A DNA stretch of 64,000 bases, taken from positions 356,584 through 420,583 of the forward strand of contig JADJOC010000003.1 in assembly GCA_016713965.1 (NCBI GenBank). The letters run 5' to 3'. Source of the DNA: Chitinophagaceae bacterium (lineage in GTDB: Bacteria > Bacteroidota > Bacteroidia > Chitinophagales > Chitinophagaceae). Every line of letters begins with the position of its first letter. Position 1 is the first letter of the stretch. Below are positions 26,654 to 35,716 of the stretch, in pieces. Position numbers and translations under genes: made by a program. The notes under the pieces are model-generated. The model saw nothing but the letters and a program-made list of their open reading frames with translations. It had not been told where the DNA came from and made no database searches.

Positions 26654-27220
26654 TTAGTTTAATACTTTATCATTACAGGTGTTCTTCAGGTTTAATTTTC
26701 TTACAGCAATTATTGCAAACCTTATTATCGTTATTCTTACATTTTTTGTTGATGTGGTAACAATTACTTCGGGGTGATAAATTATCCTCGATTTAACTGA
26801 GTGCGCAACAAGGCAATGCTTTTTTGTTTTTTCCAGGGTTTCGTTAATGATATGCTTTAGTTCCTCATCTTCAATTTCTATTTTGGCAAAAACATCTACC
26901 TGCGTAAACTGGCAGGCATCATCTATAAATTTTACCTGCCCGATTATATTGCATTCAAAATAATTGATATGGCATTTTGACTCCTCACATACCAGCATAA
27001 AAGTAGTCATAAAAGAACTTCCTATAGCAGAAAGGAAGATATGCTCAGGAGTCCATTCCTTGGTAGTTCCACCAAATTTATTATTTAAACCTACTTTCAG
27101 TATCGCTTTTACATCATTGGAATAAAATGTACCTGTATTATTATTGGCTACCCAATTGGATTGCACATTAAATAAAAACTGTTTTTCTGTTTTCCTGTGG
27201 TATGTGGAAATATCTGTCAT
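26654..27220 (-). CDS. OsmC/Ohr family protein
   Basis: This 188-residue protein has the EWTPEHIFLSAIGSSFMTTF segment, the first redox Cys in LVCEESK (near 78) and the second in KKHCLVAHSVKS (near 134), as in thiol peroxidases of the OsmC family. The family-like part ends at about YHPEVIV; the remaining 35 residues are unlike the family and may come from a frameshift. It is the first gene of a two-gene minus-strand unit with the PNPOx-like gene. A -7-like box CAAAAATA (minus strand TATTTTTG) lies at 27237-27244, and a perfect TTGAT-N4-ATCAA site about 70 bases upstream. Confidence 0.9.
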   Translation of the reverse strand: MTDISTYHRKTEKQFLFNVQSNWVANNNTGTFYSNDVKAILKVGLNNKFGGTTKEWTPEHIFLSAIGSSFMTTFMLVCEESKCHINYFECNIIGQVKFIDDACQFTQVDVFAKIEIEDEELKHIINETLEKTKKHCLVAHSVKSRIIYHPEVIVTTSTKNVRITIIRFAIIAVRKLNLKNTCNDKVLN

Positions 27221-27236
27221 AAAATAATTTATATCA

Positions 27237-27244
27237 CAAAAATA
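27237..27244 (-). promoter_or_regulatory. -7 box of the osmC-PNPOx unit
   Basis: On the minus strand the word is TATTTTTG, fitting TAnnTTTG. It lies 17 bases before the OsmC start. The FNR-type palindrome is centred about 55 bases further upstream, a spacing compatible with an upstream activator. Confidence 0.45.
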
Positions 27245-27288
27245 TATTCATAGCTTTTTCAAATTCCTGATTGAAATCATTCCTGTTT

Positions 27289-27302
27289 TTGATTATCATC
27301 AA
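27289..27302. promoter_or_regulatory. FNR/CRP-type palindrome TTGAT-N4-ATCAA
   Basis: TTGATTATCATCAA is a perfect match to the classical FNR box. It lies in the divergent region between osmC (start 27220) and the Usp gene (start 27380). A weak -7-like TAGAATTG at 27325-27332 would place the site near -43 for the Usp promoter. The REC-CRP regulator at 42035 is the only CRP-fold protein in the window and is a candidate binder; this link is inference. Confidence 0.6.
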
Positions 27303-27379
27303 TTTCTGTCCAAAATTCCTGCCGTAGAATTGTGAAAAATATTGCATAACAAAAAAGTGAACATAATTAAATAAAATTT

Positions 27380-28202
27380 ATGAAAAAGGTAATCCTGGTA
27401 TTTGATGGAACTAATTTTTCAGAAGGCGCTTTTGAATTTGCTCGTAAGCTTAATGAACTGCAACCCATATTGCTTACCGGTGTTTTTCTGCCGCAGACAG
27501 AGTTGGTTAACTTATGGAGTTATGCTTATGCGGTAAGCAGTCCGGTTTTTGTTCCGTTGGTAGAAAACGATGAATCAGAATTAATAAAGAAAAACATTGA
27601 ACGCTTTGAAAAATTATGCCAAAATAATTTTATCGATTACCGGGTGCATAAAGAATTTTGATTTAGTATTGCCTGAATTAAAAAAAGAGAGCAACTACGC
27701 CGACCTGCTTATCCTGGGCAGCGAAGTGTTTTATAAAGACGCAGATTTTAACCTGACCGATAATTATTTGCAGGATGCATTGCATGGAGTTAATTGCTCA
27801 GTGGTAGTTGTTCCGGAGAAATTTGATTTCCCTGAAAGTATAATCCTGGCTTATGATGGCAGCGAAGATGCGATTTTTGCCATTAAGCAGTTTGCCTATC
27901 TTTTACCAGAGTTGACCGACAAAGAAACGGTACTGGTATATGCCAGTGATGATGCAGAAGAAGAGTTTCCGGATAAAACGCAAATGGAAGAGCTGGCAGC
28001 CCGCCATTTTAAAAACCTTTCTTTTCTTCAGTTGGTAATAGACCCGAAAAAATATTTCAGTACGTGGATCTCTGAAAATAAATCTGCCATGCTTGTAAGT
28101 GGTTCTTATGGCCGCTCTGGTTTCTCACAACTTTTTAAAAAAAGCTTCATAAAGGATGTAATTGCCGATCACCAGTTACCGGTTTTTATTGCACATAAAT
28201 AA
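27380..28202 (+). CDS. universal stress protein, two Usp domains, frameshifted
   Basis: About 275 residues are covered by pieces 27380-27661 and 27597-28202, joined near 27655. Domain 1 starts KKVILVFDGTNFSEGAFEFA; domain 2 starts IILAYDGSEDAIFAIKQFAY and ends with SGSYGRSGFSQLF, a G-rich nucleotide-binding end. It is the first of three consecutive related Usp genes. The FNR-type palindrome is about 80 bases upstream, so the trio is probably regulated together with the divergent osmC. Usp proteins bind nucleotides and act in stress survival; no enzymatic role can be given. Confidence 0.9.
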
Positions 28203-28289
28203 TGCTGGTTATAATCACAATCATTGTACCGACTAATATTCATCATGTATAAAATATGCTGCCTTTGGTAATTTTAAAAAATATGAAAA

Positions 28290-29125
28290 ATGAAAAAAAT
28301 ATTATTGGCTATTGATGCCATTCATCCTGATAAAAATGCATTGGAATTTGCCTGCTACCTGGGCAGGTTAACAAAATCACCGGTAACAGGTGTCTTTTTG
28401 GAAAACCTTGTTCCAGATCAAAAACGAGTGTTAAAAAAAGCGTATGGGCTAATGTATATGGATTGGGAAATAGATGAAGGATCAAGCGAATATAAATTTA
28501 AAATGGCATGTATTGAAAAGAGCATTGCTTTATTTGAGGAAGGGTGCGCCAACCGCGGCGTTAGTTATAGTGTTCAGCGTGATGGTGGTATACCCGCCCG
28601 TGAGCTCATTGAGGAAAGCAAATTTGCTGATGTTCTCATAGCGGATGCAGAAACTACATTTAATAAAAAGTATGAAGGTACCCTACAGAATTTGTAAGAG
28701 ATATACTTAAAAAATCAGAATGCCCTGTAATTATTGCACCCGAAACCTTTGATGCCATTGATGAAATTGTATTTGCTTACAATGGCAAAAATTCATTATT
28801 TGCCATTAAGCAGTTTACCTATCTCTTCCCACAGTTTAGCGATAAAAAAGTAAATATTATTTATGCAAATAAAGCAGGAGAATGGCCTGAAGAAGATAAA
28901 CATAAATTAGAAGAATGGTTAAAAGGACATTATACTGACCTGCACTTTGAAGCCCTCAAAGGAAGTGCCGACTCAAAATTATTTGACTACCTGTTTAAAC
29001 GGAAAAATATGTTTTTAGTGATGGGTGCCTATGGCAGAAGCACTTTATCCCGGTTTGTTAAACGCAGCCATGCAGATATATTAATTCAAACGGTTACACA
29101 ACCGATTTTTATAGCACACTTATAA
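28290..29125 (+). CDS. universal stress protein, two Usp domains, frameshifted
   Basis: The open piece 28290-28697 holds domain 1 (KKILLAIDAIHPDKNALEFA). One missing base near 28690 hides domain 2, which reads on through FVRDILKKSECPVIIAPETF, then AYNGKNSLFAIKQFTY and MGAYGRSTLSRFV to TAA at 29123-29125. The full length would be about 278 residues, matching the genes on either side. It starts 87 bases after the first Usp gene and ends 13 bases before the third, so the trio is likely one operon that arose by duplication. Confidence 0.88.
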
Positions 29126-29138
29126 TAATTTAAATTTT

Positions 29139-29978
29139 ATGAAAAAAATTACTGCGGCATTTGATGGCCTTAAATTTTCAAAAAGTACCAGAGATTATGC
29201 AATATACCTGTCAAAGCAAACCAGTACCCACCTGGTAGGTGCTTTCATGGATGACAGTACATACTCCAGCTATAAAATTTATGATTTGATCGTAAATCAG
29301 GGAGTCTCTGCGGAAAGGTTAAAAGCATTTGAAGAAAAAGATGCAGCTACCCGCAATGCTGCTGCAGAAACTTTTGAAAATCCTGCCAGCAGGCAAAGCT
29401 CCGAATATTCCATACATCACAACCGTAACTTTGCCATACAGGCGCTAAAGCATGAAAGTATTTATACCGACCTGCTGGTAATAGATTCCAAAGAAACATT
29501 TGCACATCATAAAGAAGAACTGCCTACCCGCTTTATCCGGGATTTATTAAGCGATACACAATGCCCTGTATTATTGGTACCGCAAAAATACAGCCCTGTT
29601 AAAAAAATTATTTTGTTGTATGATGGAGAGCCTTCATCAGTACATGCCATAAAAATGTTCAGCTATTTATTGCCGGAGTTAAAGCATTTGGACACAGAAG
29701 TAATTTCAGTTAATTCAACAGGTACATCTTTGCATTTACCGGATAATAAGCTAATGAAAGAATTTATGAAACGCCATTATCCTAAAGCAAAATATACTAT
29801 ACTTAAAGGTATCGCCGAAGATACTATCGTAAATCACCTTAAAAAGCAGCAGGAAAATACCCTGATTGTATTAGGTGCCTACAGAAGAAGTACGGTTAGC
29901 CGCTGGTTTCGTGAAAGCATGGCCGATGTGTTAATGAAAGAAACAAAATTGCCTTTATTTATTGCCCACAATAAATAA
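29139..29978 (+). CDS. universal stress protein, two Usp domains, intact
   Basis: This is the only unbroken member of the trio, 279 residues. Domain 1 (1-145) starts KKITAAFDGLKFSKSTRDYA; domain 2 (150-279) starts KIILLYDGEPSSVHAIKMFS and ends LGAYRRSTVSRWFRESM, with LPLFIAH at the C-terminus as in the two preceding genes. Spacing of 13 bases from the previous gene supports cotranscription. It provides the reference against which the frameshifts in its two neighbours can be judged. Confidence 0.93.
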   Translation: MKKITAAFDGLKFSKSTRDYAIYLSKQTSTHLVGAFMDDSTYSSYKIYDLIVNQGVSAERLKAFEEKDAATRNAAAETFENPASRQSSEYSIHHNRNFAIQALKHESIYTDLLVIDSKETFAHHKEELPTRFIRDLLSDTQCPVLLVPQKYSPVKKIILLYDGEPSSVHAIKMFSYLLPELKHLDTEVISVNSTGTSLHLPDNKLMKEFMKRHYPKAKYTILKGIAEDTIVNHLKKQQENTLIVLGAYRRSTVSRWFRESMADVLMKETKLPLFIAHNK

Positions 29979-30009
29979 GTTTTTCCGCCTGGCTGGCGCC
30001 GACAGGAAT

Positions 30010-30113
30010 ATTATGTTACCGGCATTTGTTCCCTGGTTAAGCTTCATTGGCTACTTGCCCCGTCCGAAGGTGGGGTCGTACTCTTGTACATTTGTAATGC
30101 TATTCATCTAAAA
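30010..30113. repeat. dispersed repeat R3, copy
   Basis: Contains TTGTTCCCTGGTTAAGCTT, GCCCCGTCCGAAGGTGGGGT and the tail TGCTATTCATCT, which recur at 14531-14591, 48128-48195 and, inverted, 49972-49992. It lies between the Usp trio and the next gene and may act as a transcript end. Confidence 0.65.
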
Positions 30114-30196
30114 TTTGATGGATAAGTTTTCTATAATAGCAGAAAACACATAAAGATAAAAAAGTAAATAAAAAAAATTATTGGTAAATTGTATTT

Positions 30197-31144
30197 ATGG
30201 ATTCCATTACACACCTTGCCCTTGGCGCTTGCATGGGCGAAGTTTTTGCCGGAAAAAAATTAGGCAAAAAAGCAATGCTGTGGGGTGCCATGGCCCAAAG
30301 CGTGCCTGATATCGATTTTATAGCATCATTCTGGATGGATACCTCTTCAAATTTACTGGCCCACCGTGGGTTCACCCACTCATTTTTGTTTTGTGCGATT
30401 ATTACCCCATTGTTTGCCTTACTGGCCGAACGCTGGCACCGGCCTCATAATATTAAACTGTCAAAATGGATGCTGTTTTTTGGCGCAGTAATTTTTACAC
30501 ATATTTTTATCGATGCTTTTAATAATTATGGTGTAGGCTGGTTTGAGCCTTTCAGCCATCAGCGCATTTCTTTCAATGCAATTTATGTAGCCGATCCATT
30601 CTTTTCGATCTGGCCGGTTATGGCTTGTATTGTACTTATTTATTTAAAAAGGTCAACATCAAAAAGAAAACGATGGTGGCTAATGGGATTGACAGTAAGT
30701 TCTGCTTATCTATTGTTATGTATGATAAATAAAATCAGGATTGATACCGATGTAAAAAATATTTTGCAAAAACAGCAAATCTCTTATACAAGATATTTTA
30801 CCACTCCTGCCCCCTTGCAAAACTGGTTATGGTATGTAGTTGCCGGTGATGATAACGGATATCATGTTGGTTTCCGTTCTTTGTTTGATGCTAAAAAAGA
30901 AATTAATTTTCATTACTTCCCCCGTAATGATTCTTTATTAAACCCGGTGCATGACCATGAAGACCTCCAACGGCTTATCCGTTTCTCCCAACAATTTTAT
31001 ACTGTAGAAAAATGGAATGATACTTTGGTATTTAACGACCTGCGTTTTGGCCAGGTTATCGGCTGGCAAAACCCCAGGGCAAAGTTTGTATTTTATTACT
31101 TTTTACAGCATCCGGAAGATAATACATTAATTGTACAAAGATGA
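30197..31144 (+). CDS. YdjM-like membrane-bound metal-dependent hydrolase (DUF457)
   Basis: This 315-residue inner-membrane protein has the family N-terminus MDSITHLALGACMGE, the VPDIDF segment, and the LAHRGFTHSFLF motif with the metal-binding His residues near 55-60. Four or more membrane segments follow (about 65-85, 93-112, 135-152, 158-176). The C-terminal half is a soluble domain. Homologues are predicted zinc-dependent hydrolases; the E. coli relative YdjM is under LexA control. No LexA box was seen here. It stands alone on the plus strand. Confidence 0.88.
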   Translation: MDSITHLALGACMGEVFAGKKLGKKAMLWGAMAQSVPDIDFIASFWMDTSSNLLAHRGFTHSFLFCAIITPLFALLAERWHRPHNIKLSKWMLFFGAVIFTHIFIDAFNNYGVGWFEPFSHQRISFNAIYVADPFFSIWPVMACIVLIYLKRSTSKRKRWWLMGLTVSSAYLLLCMINKIRIDTDVKNILQKQQISYTRYFTTPAPLQNWLWYVVAGDDNGYHVGFRSLFDAKKEINFHYFPRNDSLLNPVHDHEDLQRLIRFSQQFYTVEKWNDTLVFNDLRFGQVIGWQNPRAKFVFYYFLQHPEDNTLIVQR

Positions 31145-31234
31145 AGGTTTGAAGGCTGGAGCTGGCAAACCGCAAAATATTTTTTGCAAAGAATAAAAGG
31201 AAATTAATTTTTTTTATTGATCAGTTCTCAAATA

Positions 31235-32414
31235 TTAACCTTTGCGTTTATAATAAAAAGTTAGTATGTAAAATATAGCCCGGATAGCCCTATAACAAAC
31301 CCATCTATGAAATTGTATAAGAATATTTTTTGCAAGCAGGTGCTTTTCATGTGTAATCGCTATGCACTCATTTTGCATAATTGTTCTTATAATTTTTTCT
31401 GTTTCTGTTGCAAATCTGGTGTCATTTACATCCAGATTTAATTCAATACCGGTATAAGTACTGATATTATTTATATTGTATGAGCCTACAGTCAGCCACT
31501 CGCTATCACATACAGCAATTTTAGCATGTAAAACCGCAGGTTGATATTCATATAGTTCAATTTTATTTCGTAACAGCCAGTCGTATAACCATCGCTCCGC
31601 ATGTTTTGCCAGCATAACATCTGACGGCCCTGCAGTAATTATTTTTATCTTCACGCCACGCCTTGCCGCCTTGCTTAATAAGCTGCGGATTATTCTCCCG
31701 GGTAAAAAATAGCTGCATAAAATAGTAATGTGTGAGCGTGCATTACGGAACATTTCAATGTATGTTGCTGATATTTCATTTTTGCGGCGTACCCAATCAT
31801 TCCGCCTCATCCTTACAAGGCTTGTTTGCTCATTGTCAAAATTAAATAGCAACTGCTTCTCTTCAAGGTGTAATACTCATATTTGTGGCAAAATCATTCC
31901 AGGTTTTCCAGCAAAGGATACAAAGTTGTTTGGCTATTTCTCCTTCGGCATATAATGCAAAGTCAAGCCATGCAGGCTGTCCAGGCATATCATTGTAGCG
32001 GTTGGTAATATTTATTCCTCCCACCAGGACATAGCTGGCATCCGCAACAAAAACTTTATGGTGCATCCTCCTGCCAAAATAAAAATATTTGCTTTTGTAA
32101 AAAGGCTCAAAAAATTTAAAGTTAATCCCGGCATCATTTAATCCGTCAATAAATTCTTTTGACAGGGCCTGGGAAGCATATCCATCTGCCAGTAAATATA
32201 CTTGCACGTTTCTTTTAACAGCGGCTTGTAGTGCATCTGCTATCAGGCAACCCGTTTCATCATCACTATATATATACGATTGCAGGTGAATGCTTTCCTT
32301 CGCATTATTAATCAAAAGTAATAGCATGTCAAAATATTCTCTGCCACCACGTACTAGTTTTACTTTGTTACAAGGAGAATATTTATGTGATTTTTTTTGA
32401 TTAGGTTCAGCCAT
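31235..32414 (-). CDS. phospholipase D-family / cardiolipin synthase-like protein, frameshifted
   Basis: About 393 residues in two pieces, 31863-32414 and 31235-31852, which meet near 31855. Each carries one HKD motif: HHKVFVADASYVLVGGINI in the first and HAKIAVCDSEWLTVGSYNI in the second, so both halves of the active site are present. This is the cardiolipin synthase B-like arrangement; the enzyme would transfer phosphatidyl groups at the inner membrane. The C-terminus is basic. An intrinsic terminator and a promoter-like box lie in its 5' region, which suggests a regulated leader. Confidence 0.88.
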
Positions 32415-32445
32415 CGTTAAATATAATATTTCTTGCTTTCACAAA

Positions 32446-32473
32446 AAAGCTATCTTATTGGTAAGATAGCTTT
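32446..32473 (-). terminator. intrinsic terminator upstream of the phospholipase D gene
   Basis: Perfect 12-bp stem with TTGG loop (plus strand); on the minus strand it is followed by six Ts. No minus-strand gene ends before it, which is why it is notable. Confidence 0.75.
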
Positions 32474-32513
32474 CTGCAAAAAGGGGATTTATGGATTAGA
32501 TTTTTTATAATTA
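32446..32513 (-). ncRNA. possible short leader RNA or attenuator before the phospholipase D gene
   Basis: On the minus strand a -7-like box TATATTTG (32521-32528) would start a transcript near 32513. It meets a perfect 12-bp hairpin AAAGCTATCTTA / TAAGATAGCTTT (32446-32473) followed by TTTTTT, then the phospholipase start 29 bases later. A terminator between promoter and gene suggests an attenuator or a small RNA of about 70 nt. No leader peptide was found. Expression is not shown. Confidence 0.35.
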
Positions 32514-32702
32514 ATCTTCGCAAATATATTCCAGTACTTATATTTCCAATTTTATGGATCTAATTTAAGCCCATCCATCACATCTTTTGAATTTAAAAAT
32601 CAATTTCAATAATTTTTTGTTTTAAAGTTAAAAATATCGGTTTGGTTGTGCAAAAGAATTATAAATCAGATCTGCCAACAATGATTTATGTCAAATTTTT
32701 AA

Positions 32703-32716
32703 CTGATAATAATCAT
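32703..32716. promoter_or_regulatory. FNR-like palindrome CTGAT-AATA-ATCAT
   Basis: The core TGAT-N4-ATCA matches the site at 27289-27302, with weaker outer bases. It lies about 130 bases upstream of the small membrane-protein cluster that ends with a Usp gene. The rest of 32529-32847 holds no recognisable gene. Confidence 0.35.
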
Positions 32717-32847
32717 AATAATTCCATACTAACCATAATCAATACAAATAGTGACGATTAACACTTTTTAATATCACAGCATAAATTTTCTTTGCTTTAT
32801 CGTTTTGAGAAATATGATACAATATTTAATTATATAAAATTAAAAAG

Positions 32848-33234
32848 ATGAGGACACTATTATTTTTACTGATTTCTTTTGTTGCTGTTACAAGCATTTT
32901 CTCAGGGTTATTAATGATGAGCAGTCCTGATGGCACACTATTGCATTTACCCATAAATGTACTGAAAGATACATCCTTCAAGGATTTTTTGATACCCGGC
33001 ATATTATTAACAATAATTGTTGGAGGTGTAAACCTCGTAGCCGCATTGTATAATCTTCAACGCCGTTCTAATCGCTATAACTGGGCTATAGCAGGCGGCA
33101 TTATAATCAGTGGCTGGATAGTAATGCAAATGTTATTGATACAGGTTGCTCATTGGCTGCATTTTTTATACCTGGGTGTTGGTATTCTTATTGTTTTACT
33201 GGCATACCAGCTAAAAGGCAAATGGGCGGTGTAA
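32848..33234 (+). CDS. hypothetical four-helix membrane protein
   Basis: This 128-residue protein has four hydrophobic segments (about 3-24, 48-68, 80-98, 103-121) and short loops; it ends in basic residues. I cannot assign a family, although similar small integral membrane proteins are frequent in Bacteroidota stress clusters. It is the first of three small membrane-protein genes that precede a two-domain Usp gene on the same strand. The ATG at 32848 follows an A/T-rich leader with no strong Shine-Dalgarno, normal for this phylum. Confidence 0.75.
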   Translation: MRTLLFLLISFVAVTSIFSGLLMMSSPDGTLLHLPINVLKDTSFKDFLIPGILLTIIVGGVNLVAALYNLQRRSNRYNWAIAGGIIISGWIVMQMLLIQVAHWLHFLYLGVGILIVLLAYQLKGKWAV

Positions 33235-33284
33235 TTATACGCTTGATTGTTAAACCATTTCATAACAGTATTAAACAAATTATC

Positions 33285-33431
33285 ATGTTAGCAGATGTAA
33301 AAAATCAATCAGAAACATTATCATACTGGCTCATTATATTTTTTATCTTTCTTGTATTGGGAATTTATGGAAAGCAATTTATTGAATGGCTATTGATGAT
33401 GCTATATGAGTTCTTTATTAATAAAATTTAA
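33285..33431 (+). CDS. small single-helix membrane protein
   Basis: A 48-residue frame from ATG 33285 reads MLADVKNQSETLSYWLIIFF and so on, with one strong hydrophobic segment (about 13-32) and a second at the C-terminus. The longer frame that begins at 33153 overlaps the previous gene and is not used. No family recognised; called because of its position between two similar small membrane-protein genes and its clean composition. Confidence 0.45.
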   Translation: MLADVKNQSETLSYWLIIFFIFLVLGIYGKQFIEWLLMMLYEFFINKI

Positions 33432-33478
33432 TGGGAAATGAATTTAATATTTCATAATGTTCAAAAAAGTTCATTAAA

Positions 33479-33820
33479 ATGCTAAAAATATCTTTTGCTT
33501 TAATCATTGCTCTTCATGGATTTATTCATTTCATGGGATTTGCCAAGGCATTCAGGTATGGCAATATCACACAAATAACAAAACAGGTTTCAAAGCCTGA
33601 AGGCATATGCTGGTTTATCACCGCTTGTCTCTTTATTGTAGCCCTGGCACTATTACTGGTTAATAAAGAATGGTGGACCATCGTTGCGATTGCAGCTATA
33701 ATTCTTTCTCAAATACTTATCGTTACCGTATGGAGTGATGCAAAGTTTGGTACTATTGCCAACATAATTATTTTGGGAGTAATTATATACTATCAATTAA
33801 AATATGCTTCTTCAAACTGA
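33479..33820 (+). CDS. hypothetical four-helix membrane protein
   Basis: This 113-residue protein opens with ISFALIIALHGFIHFMGF, a hydrophobic segment with two His residues, and has three more hydrophobic segments (about 43-60, 66-84, 92-107). I know this type as an uncharacterised small membrane protein in Bacteroidota and cannot give a function. It lies 47 bases after the preceding small gene and 123 bases before the Usp gene. Confidence 0.75.
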   Translation: MLKISFALIIALHGFIHFMGFAKAFRYGNITQITKQVSKPEGICWFITACLFIVALALLLVNKEWWTIVAIAAIILSQILIVTVWSDAKFGTIANIIILGVIIYYQLKYASSN

Positions 33821-33901
33821 GAGTAATCAAACTTACAGGTGACAGTCATCAGTATTCAGTTGAACAGTTAAGAATAGTTTTGCTATTCAGTTATCTGGTT
33901 T

Positions 33902-33916
33902 GGTTAATGTTTAACC
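33902..33916. promoter_or_regulatory. palindrome GGTTAA-TGT-TTAACC before a Usp gene
   Basis: A perfect 6-bp inverted repeat with a 3-base centre lies 27 bases before the Usp start at 33944. It could be an operator for that gene; no matching copy was found elsewhere in the window. Confidence 0.3.
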
Positions 33917-33943
33917 TTTCTGCTAACTGAAATAAAAAATTAT

Positions 33944-34777
33944 ATGAATATGAAAACGATTGTAGTTCCTACCGATTTTTCACCTGTCTCATTAAACGCA
34001 GTTAATTACGCAGCGGATATGGCTTGCATTATCGGTACAAGTTTGTCACTGGTACATGTTTGCCCTTTACCGCTGGTATTTAGCGAAATCCCCATTCCTC
34101 AATATGGCATAGAAGGGCTAATAGCTGATGCACAAAAAAAGCTGGAAGAACTTGAAGGGGAAATTATGTACAGGACCAGGGACAGGATAAAAGTTACCTC
34201 CATAGTAACTCAAGGTGACCTAATAGAAGGAATAAATAATTATTGTGCTTCCGTTAGTCCGTATGCAGTAGTTATGGGAGCAGAAAATGCCGATTTTTTT
34301 GAAAAAATAATATCTGGTGCAAAAACCCTTGCTGCTGTAAAGCACCTTTCATGGCCAGTAATTATTATACCGCTTGAAGCAAAATTTGAATGTATCCGGA
34401 AAATAGCACTAGCCTGTGATTTTAGAAAAGTAGTGGAAACAATACCCGCTAAAGAAATAAAAAGCCTGGTAGATGAATTCCATGCAGAACTTCACATCTT
34501 ACATGTAAATGAAGTGGATGTAAATTCGCTTGACCAGCAAACTATTGAAGAGTCTGGCTGGGTACAGCAAATATTAGGAAAGCTTAAACCGAAATACCAT
34601 TTTATAAAAAGCACTAATATTGAAAAAAGTATTAATGAATTTGCAGAAAATAATAACATTGACTTTTCAATTGTCCTTCCGAAAAAGCATAATTTGTTTA
34701 GCAAAGTTTTCTACCACAGCCATTCCAAACGCCTTGTGCTTCATACCCATGTGCCTGTAATGGCAGTTCACGAATAA
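33944..34777 (+). CDS. universal stress protein, two Usp domains, intact
   Basis: This 277-residue protein has domain 1 (1-140), MKTIVVPTDFSPVSLNAVNY, and domain 2 (145-277), IRKIALACDFRKVVETIP, ending HTHVPVMAVHE. Unlike the trio at 27-30 kb it belongs to a more UspA-like subgroup with TDFSP at the first strand, and the second domain lacks a clear G-2X-G-9X-G loop, so ATP binding may be limited to domain 1. It probably responds to the same stress as the other Usps; that is inference from context. Confidence 0.92.
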   Translation: MNMKTIVVPTDFSPVSLNAVNYAADMACIIGTSLSLVHVCPLPLVFSEIPIPQYGIEGLIADAQKKLEELEGEIMYRTRDRIKVTSIVTQGDLIEGINNYCASVSPYAVVMGAENADFFEKIISGAKTLAAVKHLSWPVIIIPLEAKFECIRKIALACDFRKVVETIPAKEIKSLVDEFHAELHILHVNEVDVNSLDQQTIEESGWVQQILGKLKPKYHFIKSTNIEKSINEFAENNNIDFSIVLPKKHNLFSKVFYHSHSKRLVLHTHVPVMAVHE

Positions 34778-34810
34778 TATAACTGTTGGTAAATTTAAAG
34801 ATCACTTATA

Positions 34811-34906
34811 ATGAAAATTATTTTTTACAGCACTAAAGATTTTGAAATAGCCTATTTGAAAACAGCAAATAATAAGCAATATGATGTAATGAACACAGCT
34901 ATATAG
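34811..34906 (+). pseudogene. D-lactate dehydrogenase N-terminal remnant
   Basis: A 31-codon frame reads MKIIFYSTKDFEIAYLKTAN, the characteristic first strand and helix of LdhA-type 2-hydroxyacid dehydrogenases, and then stops at TAG 34904-34906. No Rossmann fold or catalytic His/Arg follows before the next gene at 34925. The gene has lost more than 90 percent of its length. The placement of a fermentative gene beside Usp and PfkB genes fits a former low-oxygen cluster. Confidence 0.55.
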
Positions 34907-34924
34907 TAACATCCAGTTAAGCAA

Positions 34925-35678
34925 ATGATAAAAGCCAGATCAATAATGTATTGTTTCATTGCAGTATTGCTTTTCTGCAATAGCAGCTTTATAATTTTTA
35001 GTAAAGAAAAAGCATTGCATCAAGCACCTCAGCAGCAATATACTATTTACCTTACTTTCGATGATGGCCCATTAGACAGCAGCAGGTTTATTAATGATAT
35101 CATTTTGCAGGAACAAATAAAAGTCAATGTCTTTGTAGTGGGTATGCAAAGTAAAAAACACGCTGCATGATTTATACCTGCAAAACCCGTTTATTGAAAT
35201 TGCGAACCACAGCTATTCCCATGCTAATAATAAATACAGGAAATTTTACAACAACCCACAAAACGTACTGGAAGATTTTTTAAAATGCCAGGAAGAATTA
35301 AACATACCGCTTAAACTGGCAAGGTTGCCCGGCAGGAATCAGTGGCGCCTTACAGATACTTCTATCAATGACATAAAAAGCGGGTCTGCCTCAGCAGATT
35401 TATTATTTCAGAATGGCTTTAAAGTGTTTGGCTGGGATATGATATGGTACGATAATGCTAACGACAGTACATCAGCCAGCTCTGTTAATGATATGGTACG
35501 AAAGATTGAAAGACTTTTAAAAAAAGGAAAAACAGTAAAGAAAAATCATTTGGTTTTATTATTGCATGACTGGCTGTTCCGTAAGGCATGCTCACAATGT
35601 GAATTAAAGCAACTTATTGAGCAGCTAAAAACGAAAGGGAACTACACCTTTGAGCATTTAAGTAATTATCCCGGATAA
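34925..35678 (+). CDS. polysaccharide deacetylase (NodB-fold), frameshifted
   Basis: About 250 residues in pieces 34925-35170 and 35325-35678, with the intervening frame open once one base near 35160 is corrected. The NodB motifs are in order: YLTFDDGP with the metal and catalytic Asp pair, NHSYSHAN with the metal-binding His residues, RLPGRN and LVLLLHDW. A signal anchor (about 8-27) precedes the domain, so it works in the periplasm or at the cell surface, removing acetyl groups from a glycan; the substrate is unknown. The PfkB gene follows after 38 bases. Confidence 0.88.
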
Positions 35679-35716
35679 ATAATCATAATTAATATTCAAT
35701 TTGCTTACTTTGCTAT

